Assembly: GCA_002482005.1 (NCBI GenBank)
Contig: DLFD01000061.1
Coordinates: 1-9,279, forward strand
From: Lachnospiraceae bacterium UBA7729
Lineage (GTDB): Bacteria > Bacillota > Clostridia > Lachnospirales > Lachnospiraceae
Direction: 5' to 3'
Length of the DNA stretch: 9,279 nucleotides
Within the stretch, counting starts at the first letter, position 1; each line of letters starts with the position of its first letter. The notes below the pieces were generated by a model. That model was not told the DNA's origin, made no database searches, and saw nothing but the letters and a program-made list of their open reading frames with translations. The position numbers and the translations under genes were made by a program. This document shows positions 5,249 to 9,279 of this stretch, in pieces.

Positions 5249-6015
5249 TGAGATATATAGGGATCGATATCGGCTCGACCAGCGCCAAGACGGTCGTAAT
5301 GGAGGAAGACAGAAAGATCCTCTGCTCTTTCACCGTACCGACCGGCTGGAGCAGCTTCGACGCCGGGAAAAGGATTGAAACAGAACTTCAAAACAGGCTT
5401 GGGAAGCTTCCGCGACAGGACTTCCGATGTGTATCAACCGGCTACGGCAGGCAGGCTGTGTCATGGGCTGAACGCAGGGTGACTGAGATCACCTGTCATT
5501 CCAGAGGAGCATCCTTCCTCTTCGGGGACGGCCTTATGAATGTGATCGACATCGGCGGCCAGGATACCAAGGTGATCTCCGTGACTGCCGGCAAGGTGGA
5601 TGAGTTCTTCATGAATGAGAAATGTGCTGCCGGTACCGGCAAGTTTCTGGAGGTGCTTTCCGGCAGACTGAACATTCCTCCCGAAGAGCTTGACCTTCTC
5701 GCCTCGCATCACACGAAAGAACTGGTTATCAGTTCCATGTGCACCGTATTCGCGGAGTCGGAAGTCGTCTCTCTCGCCGGTCAGGGAGAATCGAAGGAAA
5801 ACCTGGCCTTTGGCGTCCTTCATTCTGTAGCGGAGAAGGTTTCAACGCTGTATGGACGGCTTGCCGAAACGGACCGGCAGAAAGTGGTTCTGACCGGCGG
5901 GCTCTGCAGCTACCCGTTTTTCCAATCGCTCCTGTCCGATAAGATCGGGCAGAAAGTAGTTTCGGCCCCCATGGCACGCTATGCAGGAGCGATCGGAGCC
6001 GCGATGATGGCATAG
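5248..6015 (+). CDS. yjiL: ATP-dependent activator/reductase of the double-cubane protein (BadF/BcrA/HgdC family, YjiL-like)
   Basis: A 255-aa ASKHA-fold ATPase expected to form a homodimer with one bridging [4Fe-4S] cluster. It would hydrolyse ATP to push low-potential electrons into the partner encoded just upstream. Visible motifs are the phosphate-1 loop DIGSTSAK (7-14), DIGGQDTK (101-108), the cluster cysteines C126 in NEKCAAGTG and C165 in SSMCTVFAESE, and the adenosine motif LTGGLC (215-220). The C-terminal YAGAIGAA is typical. The cysteine positions match the HgdC pattern almost residue for residue. The ATG at 5248 shares one base with the yjiM TGA, and there is no strong ribosome site of its own, so coupled translation is likely. 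The last 37 bases overlap the 3' end of a minus-strand gene, and no terminator separates them. Confidence 0.94.
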   Translation: MRYIGIDIGSTSAKTVVMEEDRKILCSFTVPTGWSSFDAGKRIETELQNRLGKLPRQDFRCVSTGYGRQAVSWAERRVTEITCHSRGASFLFGDGLMNVIDIGGQDTKVISVTAGKVDEFFMNEKCAAGTGKFLEVLSGRLNIPPEELDLLASHHTKELVISSMCTVFAESEVVSLAGQGESKENLAFGVLHSVAEKVSTLYGRLAETDRQKVVLTGGLCSYPFFQSLLSDKIGQKVVSAPMARYAGAIGAAMMA

Positions 6016-6833
6016 TAGTCCCAGACTTTCCTACGAAATCCCGGCCTTTCCAGTTCATCATACAGACTTCTGAACTGTTCATAATTAGCAGGCAGAGAAT
6101 GTCTCGTATAATAGCTGTCCCGGAGGAACTCACACAGCACTGCTGTATAGCCGGCCAATAAAGTGAATATCATGTCCAGAAGATCCGGGACTTTGAAAAC
6201 CTCGTCATACAGGTTCGAAATCATCTCCGAAAGGAAAGATCGGATATCCATCAGCAGTTTCTGCATTTCTTTCAGGTCTGGTATTGTCCCGCTCTTCTCT
6301 GCATCGACGATCTCGTCTTTGACAAGGTTGATCCGCATAATCAGATTCGTACAATCGGCTTTCTTTTCATTCTTCTGTCCAGCAGCTACTTTACTGATCT
6401 CCCCCATCTGTGCGCTAAGCTTATTCAATTTGGCGCAGACAATTGCGAATCCGGCTACATTCACTCCGAGGTTGAGCAGCCCCAATCCGACATTCAGATA
6501 GGATATGGACTGGATACTCTTCGTCATCCTGAAGAGATCATCTGCTCGCACAGACAGATTTTTCAGGCTCGGCGTTATCCTGCTGAAGCCATCCTTCATC
6601 TGAGCCTGAAACTGATGGAGCTCTCTCCTCATCTCCCGCTGATCTCTGGCCATATCCTTCAGGCTCTCCGCGGCTTGCTGAGCAGTGTTGTCTTCTCCAA
6701 GGATCTTTACTTTTTTCAGGGCTTTAAATCTCGCTTTCATCCCTCTGAGCATCAGCTCTGTAACATCTTTTCCTTTCAACTCTTCCGCAAGTTCCGGCGG
6801 AACCACAATCCGAAAAACTGTCTCAGCGTTCAT
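5979..6833 (-). CDS. Coiled-coil protein with two hydrophobic segments, function unknown
   Basis: A 284-aa protein I do not recognise. The N-terminus (about 1-35) mixes a short strand and a basic helix. A long charged helix rich in Gln, Arg and Lys (about 50-100) looks coiled-coil. A Gly/Asn-bearing hydrophobic segment follows at about 112-133 (YLNVGLGLLNLGVNVAGFAI), then a second helical region (about 135-210), another hydrophobic segment (about 216-237) and an aromatic-rich tail. This layout fits a membrane-associating helical protein. The ATG at 6833 has GAGGGAG with a 6-base spacer. An ATG at 6848 is also possible, with AAGGAG 12 bases upstream. It overlaps the preceding unknown gene by 11 bases, so the two form a unit. 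Its last 11 codons read antisense to the conserved end of yjiL, so the stop may not be ancestral. Confidence 0.75.
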   Translation of the reverse strand: MNAETVFRIVVPPELAEELKGKDVTELMLRGMKARFKALKKVKILGEDNTAQQAAESLKDMARDQREMRRELHQFQAQMKDGFSRITPSLKNLSVRADDLFRMTKSIQSISYLNVGLGLLNLGVNVAGFAIVCAKLNKLSAQMGEISKVAAGQKNEKKADCTNLIMRINLVKDEIVDAEKSGTIPDLKEMQKLLMDIRSFLSEMISNLYDEVFKVPDLLDMIFTLLAGYTAVLCEFLRDSYYTRHSLPANYEQFRSLYDELERPGFRRKVWDYYAIIAAPIAPA

Positions 6834-7632
6834 CAAATTCTCCCTCATCCGAAATAAATGCTCCTTGCATATCCATTATCCTGCAGAAGAATAACATTGC
6901 ATCCACATACATCAGCTCACATGCCGTTGTTTTTTCACGTTCATCAAGCAGAACCTTGTTGAGCAGACCGTCGATCGCATTCCCGTGAAGCTCCATCGGT
7001 CCAAGTTCCTTCATATCCCAGATCTGCCGGATCAACTCTGCATCTTCCAATTCAAGAGCAGGTGAAATATCCGAGATCTCCAGCCGTTCCTGGTCCGTGT
7101 CCAGTTTCAAAAAATTCTTATCAAGTTTCAAGGCACCAAGTTTCTGGGACACCTTCTGTTCAGGCCGATCATCAGACCTTTCGGCGCCTTTTCCGGCATC
7201 TTCTTCTGCCTTGAGCACCTCTCTGAAAAGAACGAGGAAGATCAGTGTGATATCTTCAGCATCTTCCATACATCCACCGTCACAAGCTGCTTTCTCCATA
7301 AGGTCATAAGCCCGGTGTTCATATTGATCAGCGATCGAGTTTTTCCTGCTTGGAATAAACTGATCCATATAACGTCTGACAAGTCCGAAATAGTAGTTCA
7401 TCGATCCCTGCTTTTTGCCGAGCTCATCCTTATCCGGAACAATGCTTTCAAACCCAAGAAGTCTCTCCTCAAGATCAATACGTCTGATGTCTTTTACCTT
7501 GAGCACCCTGTAATTGCATATTGGGAATAGCTGTTCACGGCAGAAGTGAAAAGCTTCGTCACTGAACTCTTCCACGACTCTGACATAGTTGATTGCCGTG
7601 GTTACGGCCTGTTTCTTATCTTCCTTTTTCAT
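6823..7632 (-). CDS. Conserved-looking protein of unknown function, partner of the coiled-coil gene
   Basis: A 269-aa, mostly charged, soluble-looking protein with no family I can name. It begins with a Lys-rich segment and a helical region (about 5-45). A middle portion follows with KQGSMNYYFGLVRRYMDQF and a hydrophobic helix EDITLIFLVLFREVL (about 123-137). A polar linker (about 140-165, rich in Glu, Lys, Asp and Arg) precedes an acidic C-terminal half. Cysteines are scattered (for example the CDGGC pair), but no clear metal motif is evident. I choose the ATG at 7632, with AAGGA and a 10-base spacer; an ATG at 7638 is two codons upstream, and the frame is open to a TTG at 7701. It ends inside the start region of the next gene (11-base overlap) and follows the MazG-like gene by 104 bases. 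Confidence 0.75.
   Translation of the reverse strand: MKKEDKKQAVTTAINYVRVVEEFSDEAFHFCREQLFPICNYRVLKVKDIRRIDLEERLLGFESIVPDKDELGKKQGSMNYYFGLVRRYMDQFIPSRKNSIADQYEHRAYDLMEKAACDGGCMEDAEDITLIFLVLFREVLKAEEDAGKGAERSDDRPEQKVSQKLGALKLDKNFLKLDTDQERLEISDISPALELEDAELIRQIWDMKELGPMELHGNAIDGLLNKVLLDEREKTTACELMYVDAMLFFCRIMDMQGAFISDEGEFDER
6840..6846 (-). promoter_or_regulatory. Ribosome binding site of the coiled-coil gene, inside the upstream gene
   Basis: GAGGGAG on the minus strand with a 6-base spacer to the ATG at 6833. It lies within the last codons of the preceding gene, supporting coupled translation of the pair. Confidence 0.5.
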
Positions 7633-7736
7633 AATCATATCGTCCTTACAATAGATTCTGATGTGATTCTGTTTCTCATTGCTTGATCTCCCACACTTCA
7701 AGTATCATGACAGTTGATTTTCAGCTTTTTCTGTTA

Positions 7737-8060
7737 TCACAGCTCTGTGTACTTCTTGCTGCTGCCCTTCGCCTTCTCCACCGGATACTTTCTCTCATTC
7801 TGCTCGATCTTCTTATTGACGATTTCATCCAGGTCCAGGTGCAGGACATCTGCCATCTGGACACAGTAATTCAGTACATCGGCAAGTTCCTCCTCCACCG
7901 CCTGCTCATCAAAGTTCTCCCCCGACCACTGGAAGCATTCCAGAAGCTCCCCGGCTTCGATGGAAATGGACTTTGCCAGGTTCTCCGGAGTATGGAACTG
8001 TTCCCAGTCGCGATCTTTGGTAAACTGCAGAATACGTTTAATTGTTTCATTACTGAGCAT
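7737..8060 (-). CDS. MazG-like nucleotide pyrophosphohydrolase
   Basis: A 107-aa all-alpha NTP pyrophosphatase of the single-domain MazG/RS21-C6 (iMazG) type. It hydrolyses (d)NTPs to (d)NMP plus pyrophosphate and probably acts as a homo-oligomer. Metal-binding acids are visible as E35 and E38 in SIEAGELLE and E58 and D61 in EEELADVLNY, followed by a conserved Lys/Asn/Arg region KIEQNERKYP. Its length is normal for the short form. GGAGG sits 9 bases before the ATG at 8060. It lies 38 bases after the helicase stop on the same strand, so the two are probably co-transcribed. House-cleaning of modified nucleotides is one role; participation in defence or stress by altering nucleotide pools is another and is inference here. 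Confidence 0.93.
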   Translation of the reverse strand: MLSNETIKRILQFTKDRDWEQFHTPENLAKSISIEAGELLECFQWSGENFDEQAVEEELADVLNYCVQMADVLHLDLDEIVNKKIEQNERKYPVEKAKGSSKKYTEL

Positions 8061-8098
8061 TTCTCATTTCCTCCATGATCTCTTAACTGCATGATTCC

Positions 8099-9259
8099 TT
8101 ACGAATCTTCGTTCTGATCAAAATAGTGCTTTAGGTATTGCTGAAGGTTCGGATTGCATGCATATACGAATGTGCCTCGGATGCCGCGTGTCATCAGTGT
8201 TGCGTAGATGTTGAGGATATATTCCTGCAGACTGACTGGATTCGTTCCGGCTTTCCCGAGGTTATCAAAATAATGCTCTTTATAGATCACCATTCGCCTG
8301 GTGACCGGATCATAATCGATCTCAGGTCCGAAGATGACTCCGCAATAGTTCAGGTCATAGCCCTGGACCGTATGAATGCAGCCCACCTCATTCACGGAAT
8401 TCGGAGAGTTGATCCAGTCTTTATAGGTACTGTTCCAGATAAATTCTGAATTCTCTATGTGGATATCATAATCTGTGGGATGCATCGGATCTTTAATGCC
8501 CTTGGAAAGCCATTTCCAGCCATAGCCTGCCACAAGACGGCAGAGTTTCATCGTCTTATCAAGCGACTTGATCAGATTGGCCATTTCCTCCACATGATCA
8601 AAAAAGCGGAGGTCATAATCCCGGAAGATCTTCTTTTTATTGCCTATCCTGCAGTACAGAACATCTTTCACGTAATCAATATAGTCATTGCCGCCAAGGC
8701 AGCGAAGCTGAGACTTGAGTACGATCGGCTTGCTGGTCGCCAGATGTAAGCGGACCTTGCTGAGATAATAGTCCCGGTCGATATCGGAAGGTCTGACACT
8801 CTGGGCAGGATCATAGAACAGAACCTGCATCTTGCTTCGTTTGTAGATCCAGTCCAGCTCCGTAGCCTCCTGCCCCAGTCCCAGATAAGCATTGATCCGG
8901 TCATACGCCGGATACTGGCTGAGACTCTTTCTCCTGTGAAGCCTGTGCGATTCATCGACTACCAGGAGATCGTATTTCCCTACGTGATAGATATCGTCCC
9001 CGACTTCCTTTGGGCTGAGGATCATATGGGGCGAGAGTCCTGGAATATCCTTGAAGACTTCTTTGATCGTCGCCCTCAATGACTGCATCGGGACAACAAA
9101 GCCGATCTTCTGCAAAGTATCGACATGCTTCAGATAAGTCTTCACTTCCAGAGAATTTCTGATGTCATCAAACTCCAGATAAGCTTCTGAATAATTCTTA
9201 TGAAGCAGTTTGTTAATGAAAACGACCAGATAGATAGCCAGGATCGTCTTCCCGGTTAG
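8099..9259 (-). CDS. DUF2075 / Schlafen-group-3 type DNA/RNA helicase, 5' end missing (interrupted in Walker A)
   Basis: A P-loop ATPase of the DUF2075 family (superfamily 1 helicase-like). Read from 9259 (386 codons), it begins inside the Walker A motif as LTGKTILAIYL, where GxGKTILA is expected. It then carries Walker B DLLVVDESHRL (about 98-108), motif III FYDPAQSVRPSDI (about 148-160) and QLRCLGG (about 184-190). Late motifs are VGCIHTVQGYDL (about 292-303) and LMTRGIRGTFVY (about 355-366). Upstream in the same frame, a TGA at 9260-9262 and unrelated sequence replace the expected N-terminal part of the P-loop domain. The gene is therefore cut, probably by an insertion sequence. A GTG at 9145 could start a shorter product but would lack Walker A, so ATP-dependent function is unlikely. 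The MazG-like gene follows after 38 bases. Confidence 0.85.
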   Translation of the reverse strand, partial: LTGKTILAIYLVVFINKLLHKNYSEAYLEFDDIRNSLEVKTYLKHVDTLQKIGFVVPMQSLRATIKEVFKDIPGLSPHMILSPKEVGDDIYHVGKYDLLVVDESHRLHRRKSLSQYPAYDRINAYLGLGQEATELDWIYKRSKMQVLFYDPAQSVRPSDIDRDYYLSKVRLHLATSKPIVLKSQLRCLGGNDYIDYVKDVLYCRIGNKKKIFRDYDLRFFDHVEEMANLIKSLDKTMKLCRLVAGYGWKWLSKGIKDPMHPTDYDIHIENSEFIWNSTYKDWINSPNSVNEVGCIHTVQGYDLNYCGVIFGPEIDYDPVTRRMVIYKEHYFDNLGKAGTNPVSLQEYILNIYATLMTRGIRGTFVYACNPNLQQYLKHYFDQNEDS

Positions 9260-9279
9260 TCAAGTCCAAATTTGTGTGT
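9257..9279. mobile_element. Probable terminus of an IS256-family insertion sequence (partial)
   Basis: Homology to the helicase P-loop ends abruptly after 9256. The remaining 23 bases include GTCAAGTCCAAATTTGTGTG. From memory this resembles the IS256-family terminal inverted repeat, in which AAAGTCC is followed by an A/T-rich stretch and TTGTGT. The exact boundary and the target duplication cannot be seen because the window stops here. The alternative is an assembly artefact at a contig end. Confidence 0.5.

Noticed and set aside
7733..7765. Terminator after the MazG-like gene
   Set aside because: Only 4-5 bp stems (CTGT/ACAG, CACAG/CTGTG) can form and there is no U tract, so read-through into the two unknown genes is more likely.

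Overview
The window looks like chromosomal DNA of a low-to-medium GC Gram-positive anaerobe, probably a gut Clostridia or Erysipelotrichia-type Bacillota. The reasons are strong AGGAGG-type ribosome binding sites and an oxygen-sensitive double-cubane/2-hydroxyacyl-CoA dehydratase-type enzyme with its ATP-driven activator. The species cannot be named from the sequence alone. Both window ends lie in repetitive DNA: a tandem array at the left and a probable insertion-sequence terminus at the right. The window may therefore be one whole assembly contig that broke at repeats.

Layout. 1-340: a tandem array of about 63-64 bp units, each with a CTTCGC...GCGAAG dyad, entering from outside the window. 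361-393: a strong hairpin, probably the terminator of the minus-strand genes that follow. 463-2590 (minus strand): a compact run, in transcription order, of a 69-residue helix-hairpin-helix-like protein, a beta-class carbonic anhydrase, a HAD phosphatase/phosphoglucomutase-like hydrolase and a rhomboid intramembrane protease. It appears to be driven by an extended -10 promoter near 2655. 2696-2747: terminator of the next minus-strand gene, a 330-residue membrane protein of unknown function (2777-3769).

3770-4096 is a divergent intergenic region rich in short direct repeats and palindromes. From it the plus-strand pair 4097-5248/5248-6015 is transcribed. These genes match E. coli YjiM/YjiL, meaning a double-cubane-cluster protein and its ASKHA-fold reductase/activator. 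They are translationally coupled through TGATG.

5979-9259 (minus strand) looks like an accessory block and is visibly more AT-rich in places. In transcription order it holds a DUF2075/Schlafen-group-3 type helicase cut in its Walker A motif near 9257, a MazG-like nucleotide pyrophosphohydrolase, and two overlapping genes of unknown function. The second of these is coiled-coil with two hydrophobic segments, and its 3' end overlaps yjiL antisense. The final 20 or so bases resemble the terminal inverted repeat of an IS256-family element, so the helicase gene appears to have been interrupted.

The most interesting items are the hairpin-bearing tandem array, the IS-interrupted helicase, the two-gene unknown cassette beside the helicase and MazG genes, and the palindrome-rich control region of the yjiM/yjiL pair. 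No complete, clearly new system can be proved from this sequence alone.
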